DNA of 44,612 bases from Corynebacterium sp. HMSC27B11 (GCF_001815985.1 NZ_KV823557.1:1-44612), one strand, 5' to 3'; numbered from the stretch's first letter, positions 1 to 10,675 are shown. The notes: generated from the sequence alone by a model not told the origin. A program made the numbers and translations.

Positions 1-83
1 GAAAAGACACACTTTTCTTTACTTAACCCCTAGATGGGGCTGTGGGCGCGGCTCACCGCTGGCCGGAAAAATTGGGGTAGAAA

Positions 84-205
84 GCGCAAAACCATCGAGC
101 GGGGGGGGATGCTCGATGGCTTTACTTCCGGGGAGTCACATCCCAACCATCCTCATCAGGGGGGGGGTTGGAGGATATGCGGTTGGGCAGACATCAACCC
201 GGCAA
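84..205 (-). ncRNA. 6C small RNA
   Basis: Read on the minus strand, this stretch forms two successive hairpins, each with a pure cytosine run in its loop. The 5' hairpin pairs 181-187 with 142-148 and 171-176 with 149-154 (13 pairs, 4-nt bulge) and its loop holds nine C (159-167). The 3' hairpin pairs 111-119 with 92-100 (9 perfect pairs), its loop holds eight C (101-108), and it is followed by TTTT (91-88), so it also looks like the intrinsic terminator. This is the defining architecture of the actinobacterial 6C RNA family, whose C-rich loops are thought to base-pair with G-rich mRNA sites and which has been linked to DNA replication, division and stress functions. A TATTAT hexamer at 216-211 would place the transcript start near 204. 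The exact 5' end is inferred. Confidence 0.8.
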
Positions 206-387
206 AAACGATAATAACGGTTTGGAAAAGATTTTAAAAGTCAACGCGAAACTTAATTTCATTTCGCCCGCGAATGCGCAGGTCAAGGCGTGGAAAATTC
301 TTTGGTTTTCTGGGCTGTGATCCTGCTCACTGGAGGGGTTAGACCTTGTTTTTAACGCGCCCTCCGGCCGGTACAGGCAGGTACAGC

Positions 388-414
388 AAAACCCCGGCCG
401 TACTATTGCCGGGG
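388..414 (-). terminator. Intrinsic terminator of rpf
   Basis: On the minus strand, 414-408 (CCCCGGC) pairs perfectly with 398-392 (GCCGGGG) across a 9-nt loop and is followed by TTTT at 391-388. It lies about 65 nt after the rpf stop codon. A second perfect hairpin without a T tract (442-449 with 455-462) lies between the stop and this terminator. The rest of 206-480 shows no coding sequence. Confidence 0.65.
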
Positions 415-480
415 CGATACTGCCGGACCGCTATTGCCGGATCCGCGGGAGCTAATTCCCGCGGGGCGCGCGGAGCCCCC

Positions 481-943
<463 letters not shown>

Positions 944-1002
944 CCATTCAGGCCTCTCACCTGCCCGTATCCAAATGCCCTGATAATTCCCTGATGATGC
1001 CG

Positions 1003-1836
1003 CTACGGTGCCGCGTCACCGTCCTTTTCCCTCACCCTTTTCCGCAGCGCCCGCCGCCCACTGGCGAGAACGAAGGGCATCGCCAGGCGCATGAGGACCG
1101 CCTGCGCGCCCACCCAGCGCTGGAAGCGGCCGCCGAGCGCGGGGAACACGATCTCTGCTGGCCTGCCGAACAGCGGGCGCTTCTTGAAGGATCGGACGAT
1201 GGTCTCGGCAATGACCTCCGGGCCCACGGACTTCTCGGCGAAAGCCGCGACCGCCGAAGGGTCACGCTTTTCCTGTTCCAGCATCTCAGTCCGCACCCCG
1301 GGCGGGTGCACGAGCGTGAATGCCACGCGGCTCGCGCGTTCCTCGATGGCGACGGTGTTGATGAATGAACGCAGCGCATGCTTCGTCGCGCCATAGGAGG
1401 AGTACCCGGGCAGGGGGAGGAAACTGGTCATGGAGCACACGGTCACGATGTGCCCGCCGCGTTCTTTCATGCGCCGCATGGCTTCGAGCGTGCCGTACAT
1501 GGGGCCGAGGAAATTCACGTCCACCATCTGCCGATGCTGGTCACCCGAGAGATCACGTGCCCAACCGGTGTGGATCATCCCGGCGTTGTTCACCAGGATG
1601 TCCACCGGCCCAAGCTGGCGTTCCACGTCCTGGAAGACGGCGGCCCACGCTTCTTCGTCGCGGACGTCGTGTTCCACACCGATGGCCCGAATGTTTCCGG
1701 GTAGTTCTTCAGCGACGGTGCGAGCGGCCTCGCCGTCGATATCGGTGACGGCGACGTCGTAGCCAGCGTCGGCTGCTGCTCGAGCGGTTGCAGCTCCAAT
1801 GCCGCGGCCAGCTCCAGTAATGAGTACAACGCCCAT
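1003..1836 (-). CDS. Short-chain dehydrogenase/reductase (SDR)
   Basis: A 277-residue classical SDR, predicted to be a cytoplasmic NAD(P)-dependent oxidoreductase of unknown substrate. The cofactor motif TGAGRGIG is at residues 7-14, NNAG at 83-86, Asn of DVNF at about 108, Ser of the VCSMTS segment near 135, and the catalytic YGATK (Tyr148, Lys152). D32 after the second strand (AVTDID) suggests NAD rather than NADP preference. The C-terminal part (FGRPAEIVFPALGGRFQRWVG) resembles the SDR group often annotated near mycolate and lipid genes. Its ATG follows the stop of the SMP-30-like gene by only 2 nt, with GGAGG inside the end of that gene, so the two are translationally coupled and probably act in one pathway. 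Confidence 0.88.
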   Translation of the reverse strand: MGVVLITGAGRGIGAATARAAADAGYDVAVTDIDGEAARTVAEELPGNIRAIGVEHDVRDEEAWAAVFQDVERQLGPVDILVNNAGMIHTGWARDLSGDQHRQMVDVNFLGPMYGTLEAMRRMKERGGHIVTVCSMTSFLPLPGYSSYGATKHALRSFINTVAIEERASRVAFTLVHPPGVRTEMLEQEKRDPSAVAAFAEKSVGPEVIAETIVRSFKKRPLFGRPAEIVFPALGGRFQRWVGAQAVLMRLAMPFVLASGRRALRKRVREKDGDAAP

Positions 1837-1838
1837 GC

Positions 1839-2813
1839 TTACGCCTCCAGATCGATGATCTCGATGCAGCCCTTGCGCGCGGGGCCACCGATCGTGGGGT
1901 CGTCGTTGATCGTCGTGGCGCAGAACAACGTGTGGCCGTTATCGCCGCCGAGCTCCACATCGAGCGTCTTGTTGCCGGTGCGGATGCGCTCGACGATGTG
2001 CCCGCCGGGCTTCACAAGCACGACCTCCGCGCGCGTGGCATTGGCAATCCAGATCGATTGCCCGTCACTATCCAGCGCAATCCCATCGGGGGCCAGCGAG
2101 ATGGGAAGAGCGTTGGCGATGCGGGGGTTTTCCAGCACCCCGGCAGCGGTGCGGACGATGGTGCCCAGCGGTGAACCGGAGTTGAGCTGCTGCCACAGGA
2201 ATTCGGGCATGAGCTTGGCGTACGGCCGGGGGTTGACCAACACGCCGGCTTCATCGACGTCGCATTCGGTCAGCTGCAGGCGCAGGGTCTCGGCGACGAC
2301 GACGGTGCCGCCCGGCAACTTCACCGTTCCATTGGGGAACAGCATGTCCGGGCCGGTTCCCGCGACCGTGCCGTCCGGGGCGATGCACACCACTCGCGTC
2401 GAGGGAGGTCCTGGCGGCTTGTAGAGGTGGGAGTTCGCGTTTTCTCGGTGGAAGGCGTGGTAATCGAAACCGAAGTTGCCCACGTAGGCGTACCCATCGG
2501 GTGTGACCATCATGTCGTTGGCGTGGCCGCCGCAGTATTCACTGATGTCTGCATGTTGTGTCAGCTCGCCATCGGCGCTGCGCCGCCAGATGACGTGCTG
2601 GTCCATGGAGACGATGAGCATGTCACCGTTGGGGAGGAATCCCAGGCCGCCGGCGCGACCCGGGATTTCGCCCAAGACTTCTTCCCCACCTGGTTTGGTC
2701 CAGCGGTGCAGAGTCCCGGTTGCCATGTCCACGAAATAGAGGGCGCCCTGGTGCCAACGGAGTGACTCGGGGACGCCGTACCCATCGAGAAGAACTTTCG
2801 TTGCCCTAACCAT
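1839..2813 (-). CDS. SMP-30/gluconolactonase-like beta-propeller protein
   Basis: A 324-residue protein of the SMP-30/gluconolaconase/strictosidine-synthase-like six-bladed propeller superfamily. Visible family features are PESLRWHQGALYFVDM at the N-terminus (the metal-site Glu of PES), the repeated strand pattern GGLGFLPNGDMLIVSM, NDMMVTPDGYAYVGNFGFD (metal-binding Asn) and LAPDGIALDSDGQSIWIAN with the usual Asp. Members hydrolyse lactones or esters and bind a divalent metal; the substrate here is unknown. The frame is open up to 2858 but the ATG at 2813 is preferred: a TATTAT hexamer ends 6 nt before it, which would make the mRNA leaderless. First gene of an operon with the downstream SDR, suggesting successive oxidation and lactone/ester hydrolysis steps (inference). 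Confidence 0.8.
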   Translation of the reverse strand: MVRATKVLLDGYGVPESLRWHQGALYFVDMATGTLHRWTKPGGEEVLGEIPGRAGGLGFLPNGDMLIVSMDQHVIWRRSADGELTQHADISEYCGGHANDMMVTPDGYAYVGNFGFDYHAFHRENANSHLYKPPGPPSTRVVCIAPDGTVAGTGPDMLFPNGTVKLPGGTVVVAETLRLQLTECDVDEAGVLVNPRPYAKLMPEFLWQQLNSGSPLGTIVRTAAGVLENPRIANALPISLAPDGIALDSDGQSIWIANATRAEVVLVKPGGHIVERIRTGNKTLDVELGGDNGHTLFCATTINDDPTIGGPARKGCIEIIDLEA

Positions 2814-2825
2814 GCGGTCATAATA
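2814..2825 (-). promoter_or_regulatory. Leaderless promoter -10 for SMP-30/SDR operon
   Basis: TATTAT at 2825-2820 on the minus strand is separated from the ATG at 2813 by six bases. With the normal 6-7 nt distance from -10 to the start site, transcription would begin at or next to the A of the start codon. No good -35 hexamer is visible. Confidence 0.45.
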
Positions 2826-2951
2826 AGGCCGGAAAAGCCGAAGCGGGCGGACTTCCACAAAGAAATCAGCCCGCTAGTTCGACAACACGGCCCCAAGCAC
2901 TTCGCCTTTTGCCCTGTCGAGACGGCGCGTCTGAGAAATCAGGACCGCATT

Positions 2952-3032
2952 GTGGAGATCGGCGTGGTGTTCGGAGGCCTGACGGCGGGAGTGTCTGGCG
3001 TGGTAGCGCTGATCAGCAAGTTGCGGAGCTAG
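2952..3032 (+). CDS. Possible 26-residue hydrophobic peptide
   Basis: A short frame starting GTG reads VEIGVVFGGLTAGVSGVVAL followed by ISKLRS and a TAG stop. AGGA lies 7 nt before the GTG, a good ribosome-binding site. The peptide is a single hydrophobic, glycine-rich helix-like stretch with a basic tail, reminiscent of small membrane-active or porin-like corynebacterial peptides, but I do not recognise a family. It lies alone in the otherwise non-coding 2814-3321 interval, divergent from the SMP-30 operon. It could be chance; the support is only the RBS, the composition and the isolated position. Confidence 0.3.
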   Translation: MEIGVVFGGLTAGVSGVVALISKLRS

Positions 3033-3152
3033 AGCTCCGGGCATTATGCGTGCCGGATGTCCGGTTGGTGACCGGATTCAGCATTAGGCTTTCACCTCAC
3101 CCCCTTCCCTACGGTTGAGAACAGCCACTCCCGCAAAAGCACGTCCGCACCG

Positions 3153-3223
3153 CCTAGTGACGAAGACATCCGCGCCACTAGGGAGGGCGTGCCAATCTAG
3201 GACACATTTCGAACACCACTAGG
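3153..3223. repeat. Cluster of CACTAGG repeats
   Basis: CCTAGTG (3153-3159) and CACTAGG (3176-3182) form a 7-bp inverted repeat with a 16-nt spacer, and CACTAGG recurs at 3217-3223. They lie between the possible small peptide and the DUF4143 remnant. No function can be assigned; operator or relic of an insertion are both possible. Nothing else is seen between 3033 and 3250. Confidence 0.4.
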
Positions 3224-3250
3224 AATTCCCAAGACCGTGTTTGAGCGAAC

Positions 3251-3314
3251 TTGCAAAAGCCGGTATAGAAATGTTGCAAAGTCGGGCATGGAACCGTTGC
3301 AAAAGCGGGTATAG
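3251..3314 (+). repeat. Three 18-bp direct repeats, exact 23-bp period
   Basis: TTGCAAAAGCCGGTATAG (3251-3268), TTGCAAAGTCGGGCATGG (3274-3291) and TTGCAAAAGCGGGTATAG (3297-3314) are direct repeats with a start-to-start distance of exactly 23 bp each time. The last copy ends 7 nt before the original ATG of the DUF4143-family gene, and its TATAG tail forms a TATAGT hexamer 6 nt before that ATG. A diverged fourth copy lies after the gene (CTGCACAAGCGGGTGTGC, 4213-4230). Helically phased direct repeats over a start point look like an operator array for autoregulation, or the ends of a mobile unit. Confidence 0.75.
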
Positions 3315-3321
3315 TGCCCAT

Positions 3322-4177
3322 ATGCAGTACTTTTCACGCTTTGCAGATCAAGTATTGGAAGACTCCCTCCAGTAGTGGAGCTTCCAAGCTCACATATAAG
3401 GACATGGCCGAGCAGGCCGTTCGTGGCGGATGGCCAGGGCTGCTCGGGGCGAGCACTCAGCAGGCGGTCATGTTTAACCGCTCATACCTGGACAACATTT
3501 TCGACGTGGAAGTGCCAGAAAACGTTGGCACACGCCACAACCAACTAAACATTCGCCGGACCTTGGCATCCATCGCTCGGAATATTTCTGGCGAAGCAAC
3601 ATTGAAAACACTCGCTGCAGACGTGTCTTCGGATGCCACAACAGTCGACCCGAAAACGGTCTCCACGTACCTCCAAGCGCTTACCCGGATATTCATCCTC
3701 GACGGGTTGCAACCTTGGAGCGTCGCGCTCCGATCTAAATCACGACTGCGCACCTCGCCGAAGCTCCATCTCGCTGACCCCAGCCTGGCCTGCGCCGCCT
3801 TGGGTATCGGTGTTGACCGCCTCGCGAACGACCCGGAGTTCTTCGGCCAGATCTTTGAGTCCATGGTCATTCGAGACCTGCGCGCAGCATCCGCTCTCCA
3901 GCACGGGCGCGTCTATCACTACCGTGACAACACGGCCCTTGAAGTTGACGCCATCATCGAATACCCCGAAGACGGCAAGTGGGGCGCCTGCGAAGTCAAA
4001 CTCGGAGCATCGCAGATCCCACAAGCCGAAGCGAACCTCATCAAACTCCGTGACGAACGTGTCGACACCAACAAGATCGGGTCGCCTGCATACCTAGCCA
4101 TCATCACAGCAACGGAATATGCATACACGCTTCCTAGCGGAGTGCACGTGATCCCCTTGGGAGTCCTGACCGCTTAG
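3322..4177 (+). pseudogene. Decayed AAA_14/DUF4143 ATPase gene
   Basis: The intact family is a roughly 400-residue protein with an N-terminal AAA_14 ATPase domain and a C-terminal DUF4143 domain with a nuclease-like fold. Here the ATG at 3322 gives a typical family start, MQYFSRFADQVLEDSLQ, then TAG at 3373. The continuation lies in the other frame (SSGASKLTYKDMAEQAVRGG), jumping straight to the region before DUF4143. The Walker A and B segments and about 150-200 residues are therefore missing, and the reading frame is shifted at the joint. From there the DUF4143 part is open to 4177, including the FESMVIRDL and YRDN...LEVDAII nuclease-like motifs. An open frame from GTG 3314 covers the remnant but its first 20 residues are the out-of-frame reading of the old N-terminus. 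Probably non-functional; a shortened DUF4143-only protein cannot be excluded. Confidence 0.75.
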
Positions 4178-4361
4178 GGGCAGCAGAGGCTAGTCAAACT
4201 ATTTTCACGGAACTGCACAAGCGGGTGTGCCACCCGTGAACTGCAGGTTTATCGCACCATCAGGAACGCATTCACCGCTTTGCTGCGCGCCTAAAACTGC
4301 GGGCCGGTCCTCGGAAGTTCCAAGCTGTAGTGCGTGGATACTAGTAACCCCAAAGCTAAGC

Positions 4362-4397
4362 GGAGGGGTCTGGTGGCGTCGCCACCCTCACCCCTCC
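4362..4397. other. Long imperfect hairpin
   Basis: GGAGGGGT (4362-4369) pairs with ACCCCTCC (4390-4397) and, inside, GGTGGC (4372-4377) with GCCACC (4381-4386). No T tract follows on either strand. It lies between the DUF4143 remnant and the tRNA terminator, so it may help block convergent transcription. The rest of 4178-4361 holds only the diverged repeat copy at 4213-4230. Confidence 0.4.
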
Positions 4398-4417
4398 ATC
4401 ATCCCCCAGACGCAAAG

Positions 4418-4445
4418 GAACCCCAGGCCTTGCGACCTGGGGTTC
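4418..4445 (-). terminator. Terminator after tRNA-Ala
   Basis: A perfect 10-bp stem (GAACCCCAGG, 4418-4427, with CCTGGGGTTC, 4436-4445) with an 8-nt loop, starting 6 nt beyond the tRNA-Ala 3' end. On the minus strand it is followed by CTTTG, a weak U tract. Confidence 0.65.
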
Positions 4446-4451
4446 GTGCTG

Positions 4452-4524
4452 TGGAGCATAGGAGAATCGAACTCCTGACCTTCTGCTTGCAAAGCAGATG
4501 CTCTACCAATTGAGCTAATGCCCC
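4452..4524 (-). tRNA. tRNA-Ala(TGC)
   Basis: A complete 73-nt cloverleaf: acceptor GGGGCAT pairs with ATGCTCC, D arm GCTC/GAGC, anticodon arm TCTGC-TTTGCAA-GCAGA with anticodon TGC, T arm AGGAG-TTCGATT-CTCCT, discriminator A. The 3' CCA is not encoded (CAG follows). Second gene of a tRNA-Ile/tRNA-Ala pair downstream of gyrA, the usual mycobacterial and corynebacterial arrangement. Confidence 0.97.
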
Positions 4525-4552
4525 GAACTTCATTCGAAGTGTGTTCGAATGG

Positions 4553-4626
4553 TGGGCCTAGGTGGACTCGAACCACCGACCTCATCGTTATCAGCGATGC
4601 GCTCTAACCGCCTGAGCTATAGGCCC
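4553..4626 (-). tRNA. tRNA-Ile(GAT)
   Basis: A complete 74-nt cloverleaf: acceptor GGGCCTA pairs with TAGGCCC, anticodon loop CTGATAA with anticodon GAT, T loop TTCGAGT, discriminator A. The 3' CCA is encoded in the genome (4552-4550), unlike the neighbouring tRNA-Ala. The two tRNAs are 28 nt apart and probably cotranscribed; a TACACT hexamer at 4646-4641 is a plausible -10 for them. Confidence 0.97.
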
Positions 4627-4729
4627 TTCGAACAGGGACTAGTGTATCCATGCGATGCGATATAAACCAAATCGCCAGGTCAGCCCCTGTTTTATGAAGT
4701 TTTCTTCCACCGGAACGCAGGCCTTTGAG

Positions 4730-5307
4730 CTACGCCTCTTCCGGCGCTTTCGACGTCTCCGGTGCGGCCAGGTTGTCCGTCACAGCCGCCACATCCTCCG
4801 CGCCCGCGACGCGAACCTTCAGCCCACCGAGGACGTCCGCCGCCGCGTTGTACACCAGCGCAGTCAGCGGCACGATGCCCCAGACGACGAAGAACTCCAG
4901 AACACCGACGAGCGTTACCGCGCCCAGCACGCCCCAGCCGGAGATCCCGCCGAAGCCCGCGATGTCGGCGAGCAGGGTGTTCATGCGGCCCCACACGCCA
5001 GCCACCGCCAGCACGAGCCACATGAGCATCCAGGCCAGCACCCACACCACGAAGGTGACGCAGCCCGCCGCCAGGCCGAGCCGACCGGCGGAGCGCACGT
5101 CGATGGCCGTCAGCGTCAGCTCCCGTCCGCGCGGCGCCCGCGCCTTCCAGGACGTCGCCTTCTCAGACGCCGCCTTTCCGGTCACCGAAGCCTCGGTTGC
5201 CGTCTTCTCGGCCCCGGCGGCGCCCTTGGCCGGTGCCGTCTCCTTCTCGACCGCGTCAGCCGCCTGGTCGCTAGCCTCCGAGGTCACTTTCTCAGTGCCC
5301 TCGGGGG

Positions 5308-5311
<4 letters not shown>
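4730..5311 (-). CDS. DUF3566 membrane protein
   Basis: A 193-residue membrane protein of the DUF3566 family, the conserved partner found right after gyrA in corynebacteria and mycobacteria (Rv0007 type). Residues 1-60 are a low-complexity Ala/Glu/Thr/Lys cytoplasmic tail. The domain starts at [20 protein letters not shown] and contains a long hydrophobic segment (about 80-105) and a second membrane region (about 126-150) ending in the conserved [16 protein letters not shown]. Its function is not established. The GTG start overlaps the gyrA stop by four bases (GTGA), so it is translationally coupled to gyrA; it is last in that operon. Confidence 0.88.
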
Positions 5312-7824
<2,513 letters not shown>

Positions 7825-7941
7825 TGGAGTTGGTGAACCTTTCTACTTGGAATAGACCCAACCATTCTACCACGTCAGCCCACAGTTTTTGAGCCCACGG
7901 TCCGGTGGCGGGGATTCTTAAAAGCGCACACAACGTTTGCC

Positions 7942-9309
7942 GTGAAAACTATGATTTTCCCCGTGACTGTTGTGCAAAGCCCCAAGCAAGAAGTCTCCCG
8001 GGGATGGATCTCGCGCTTTGGCCTGATGTACCTCGGCCAGAACATCGCCTGGGCAGCTCCGACGAATCTTCTGCTCTCCGCCCAGATCCTGGTGTGGTTC
8101 CCGGAGGACAAGGAACGCCAGCTCGCACTGTTGATGACGGCCGGTGGGCTGGTCAGCCTGCTCGCCTCCCCGCTCGCCGGGATCTTCTCCGACCGGACGC
8201 GCTCCTCGCTGGGCCGCCGCACCCCGTGGATCATCGCGGGCATCACGATCTCCTCGGTAGCACTCGGTGTCGCGGGATGGACCGCAACACTTCCGGGGGA
8301 TTCCCGCGCCCTGGGTTACGGCCTGTTGCTGGCGGCGTGGATGGTCTTCCAGTTCGCCATCGCCCTCGCGGTGACGCCGACGCAGTCCATCGTCCCTGAC
8401 CAGGTCACCGAGCGGCAGTTCGGCACCGTCTCCGGCGTGATGGGTATGACGTACACGCTCGGCATCGTGCTCGGCACCGCACTCTCCGTCGCACTCCCCC
8501 GCCCCTGGGCCTATGCGGCGGTCATCGCCGTGCTGCTGGCAACGGCGGTGCCCTTCCTCACCCGCGACCGCGAGCCCCTCCCTTGGCTCGCAGGCTCCGG
8601 GGACCCGGAAGCGGGCCTGGAGACAAGCCCGGCGGCCAGCTCGGCCCGCGGTGCTGAACCAGCAGCTGAGCAGCCCAAAGCTGGTGCCGCGAGCGCGAAA
8701 CCCACGGGCCTCGCCGCCGCCCGGCGCGTCGTCCCCAACCCGAAGGACGCACCGGACTTCTACTGGATGTTCCTCACCCGCCTACTGCTGATGCTGGCCC
8801 AAGCCATCGCGCTATTCTTCCTGCTCTACTACCTCCGCGACCGCATCGGCTTCCACGATCCCGAGCTCGGCGTGCTGATCCTCACGGCCGTGTTCGCCGG
8901 CTGCGTGGTCGCCACCGCCCTGTGGTCCGGCTGGTTCTCCGACAAGCTCGGCGTCCGCAAACCCTTCATCCTCTTCTCCGCCACTGGGGTGGCCGGTGCC
9001 TGCGCGGTGCTGGCTTTCACCAGCTCCTTCACGATGGTCGTCGTTGGCGCTGTGATCCTGGGGCTGAGCTGGGGTGTGTACCAGGCCATCGACCAGGCGC
9101 TCGTCAACGCCGTGCTCCCCACCGAGCAGGAGCGCGCCACCCACATGGGCCTGATCAACCTCGCCGTCCTGCTGCCGAACACGCTCGCCCCCTCCATCGC
9201 CGCGATCGCTCTCAGCCTGCTCGGAGGCTACACGGGGCTCTATCTCCTGGCAGGTGCGATGTGCCTGGCCGGAGGCGTCCTCGTCCTAAAAATCCAAGCC
9301 ACCCGCTAA
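7942..9309 (+). CDS. MFS transporter, probably glycoside/sugar uptake
   Basis: A 455-residue major facilitator family permease with two six-helix halves separated by a hydrophilic Ala/Glu/Pro-rich loop of about 50 residues (about 215-260). The loop between helices 2 and 3 carries the MFS signature-like GIFSDRTRSSLGRRTPWI, and its repeat in the second half is GWFSDKLGVRKPFI. The GRRTPW form is typical of the sugar-transporting glycoside-pentoside-hexuronide and sucrose-type symporters. It is 58 nt upstream of a GH1 beta-glucosidase on the same strand, so beta-glucoside import is the likely role (inference). Transcribed divergently from gyrA. An internal GTG at about 7963 lies 7 nt after a TATGAT hexamer, so the true start may be there, on a leaderless message. 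Confidence 0.82.
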   Translation: MKTMIFPVTVVQSPKQEVSRGWISRFGLMYLGQNIAWAAPTNLLLSAQILVWFPEDKERQLALLMTAGGLVSLLASPLAGIFSDRTRSSLGRRTPWIIAGITISSVALGVAGWTATLPGDSRALGYGLLLAAWMVFQFAIALAVTPTQSIVPDQVTERQFGTVSGVMGMTYTLGIVLGTALSVALPRPWAYAAVIAVLLATAVPFLTRDREPLPWLAGSGDPEAGLETSPAASSARGAEPAAEQPKAGAASAKPTGLAAARRVVPNPKDAPDFYWMFLTRLLLMLAQAIALFFLLYYLRDRIGFHDPELGVLILTAVFAGCVVATALWSGWFSDKLGVRKPFILFSATGVAGACAVLAFTSSFTMVVVGAVILGLSWGVYQAIDQALVNAVLPTEQERATHMGLINLAVLLPNTLAPSIAAIALSLLGGYTGLYLLAGAMCLAGGVLVLKIQATR

Positions 9310-9367
9310 ACGCAAGACTTTCCACGCGCCCGCGAAACAGAAAACCCCACAACCGAAGGAGAACACG

Positions 9368-10675
9368 ATGCCAACTTCCCCAACCACTTTCCTGCCGCTG
9401 GGCAAGCTGATGATCGGGACGGCGACGTCCTCCCTGCAGATCGAGGGTGGCGACCGGAACAACAACTGGTACGAGTGGGCCCAACACCCAGAAACCATCG
9501 CCGACGGCACCAGCCCGCTGCGCGCCAACGACCACTGGAACCGGTGGCGCGAGGACACCGAACTCATGGGCTCCCTGGGGTTGAAGACCTACCGGATGGG
9601 CATCGAATGGTCCCGCATCGAACCCGCGCCCGGGCAGTGGGACGCGAAGGCTTTTGACCGCTACCGGGAGGAAATCGCGCTGGTCAAGGAGCGCGGGATG
9701 GTGCCGCTGGTGACCCTGCACCACTTCAATAACCCGCTGTGGTTCCAGCGGCTCGGCGAATGGGAGAAGCCGGAGAATATCGCGCACTGGCTGCGCTTCG
9801 TGGGCCACGTGGTCAAGGGGCTATCCGACCTGGTCACGGACTGGGTGACCATCAACGAGCCGAATGTGTACGCCACCTCCGGCTTCCTCTTCCACGAGGC
9901 CCCGCCTGCGAAGAAGTCCTACCGGCTGGCGCTGAAGGTGATGCGGAACATGGCGATCGCGCACTGCCGGGCATATCGCCTCATCCACGGGATTCAGCCA
10001 GGCGCGCGGGTGGGCTTCGCGCACCACATGCGGGCCTTCGTGCCTGCTCAGGAGCGTAATCCGCTGCACCGACTGGCCTCCCGATCCAGTGCCTTCCTCT
10101 TCCAGGACGAGCTGAGCCACGCGATGCTGGGCGGAAAGTTCCGCGGCGTGCTGGGCCGCCAGCCTTCGGATATCTCCCCGGGCAAGTACTACGACTACTT
10201 GGGGCTGAATTACTACTCGCGCACGGCGTCCGCGGGTTTCGAGGACGGCACGCTGCCCGGCAAGCCGGTCAATGACCTCGGTTGGGAGATCTACCCGCAG
10301 GGCCTGATCGAGTGCGCCGGCTGGATGCACGAGCGCTACCCCGCGCCAATCTGGGTCACGGAGAACGGCACCTGCGATAACGGCAGCCCGACGAGTTTGG
10401 AGAATTTCCGCTGCCGCTTCATCTACGACCACTTGAGCGCGATTAGCGCCTCTGACCTACCGTTTGAGCGCTATTACCACTGGTGCTTCGTGGATAACTG
10501 GGAGTGGGCAGACGGCGAGGCGCAGCGCTTCGGCCTCGTCCACAACGACTACGCCACGCAGACCCGCACACCGAAGCTCAGCGCCGAGTTTGTGCGCCGG
10601 ATCATCGCCGAGGGCGGAATTTCCGGGGAGGCGAAGCGGGAGTTCGTCGATCCCCAGCGCTACCGCATCGGGTAG
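9368..10675 (+). CDS. Glycoside hydrolase family 1 beta-glucosidase
   Basis: A 435-residue GH1 (beta/alpha)8-barrel enzyme that hydrolyses beta-glucosides or 6-phospho-beta-glucosides. The acid/base glutamate is E164 in TINEPN and the nucleophile is E332 in VTENGTC. Other GH1 marks are GTATSSLQIEGG at the start, YRMGIEWSRIEP, TLHHFNNPLW, GLNYYSR and FVDNWEWADGEAQRFGLVHNDY. The tail after FGLVHNDY fits the unphosphorylated beta-glucosidase/fucosidase-type members better than PTS-linked enzymes, and no PTS genes are nearby. No signal peptide, so it acts in the cytoplasm on substrate brought in by the upstream MFS permease. GAAGGAG lies 7-8 nt before the ATG. Confidence 0.9.
   Translation: MPTSPTTFLPLGKLMIGTATSSLQIEGGDRNNNWYEWAQHPETIADGTSPLRANDHWNRWREDTELMGSLGLKTYRMGIEWSRIEPAPGQWDAKAFDRYREEIALVKERGMVPLVTLHHFNNPLWFQRLGEWEKPENIAHWLRFVGHVVKGLSDLVTDWVTINEPNVYATSGFLFHEAPPAKKSYRLALKVMRNMAIAHCRAYRLIHGIQPGARVGFAHHMRAFVPAQERNPLHRLASRSSAFLFQDELSHAMLGGKFRGVLGRQPSDISPGKYYDYLGLNYYSRTASAGFEDGTLPGKPVNDLGWEIYPQGLIECAGWMHERYPAPIWVTENGTCDNGSPTSLENFRCRFIYDHLSAISASDLPFERYYHWCFVDNWEWADGEAQRFGLVHNDYATQTRTPKLSAEFVRRIIAEGGISGEAKREFVDPQRYRIG

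Noticed and set aside
34..237. 67-codon plus-strand frame
   Set aside because: It lies over the two 6C hairpins and includes the G runs; no RBS and no resemblance to a protein.
239..244. TTGACT as -35 of the 6C RNA promoter
   Set aside because: The distance to the TATTAT -10 is 22 nt, too long for a normal promoter.
3251..3314. CRISPR array
   Set aside because: Three 18-bp repeats with 5-nt spacers are far too short for repeat-spacer structure, and no cas genes are present.
4178..4451. Insertion sequence around the DUF4143 remnant
   Set aside because: No transposase coding sequence and no matched terminal inverted repeats could be found; only direct repeats.
9368..10675. PTS-linked 6-phospho-beta-glucosidase
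   Set aside because: GH1 cannot be excluded from acting on phosphorylated substrates, but the adjacent transporter is MFS type and no PTS component is near.
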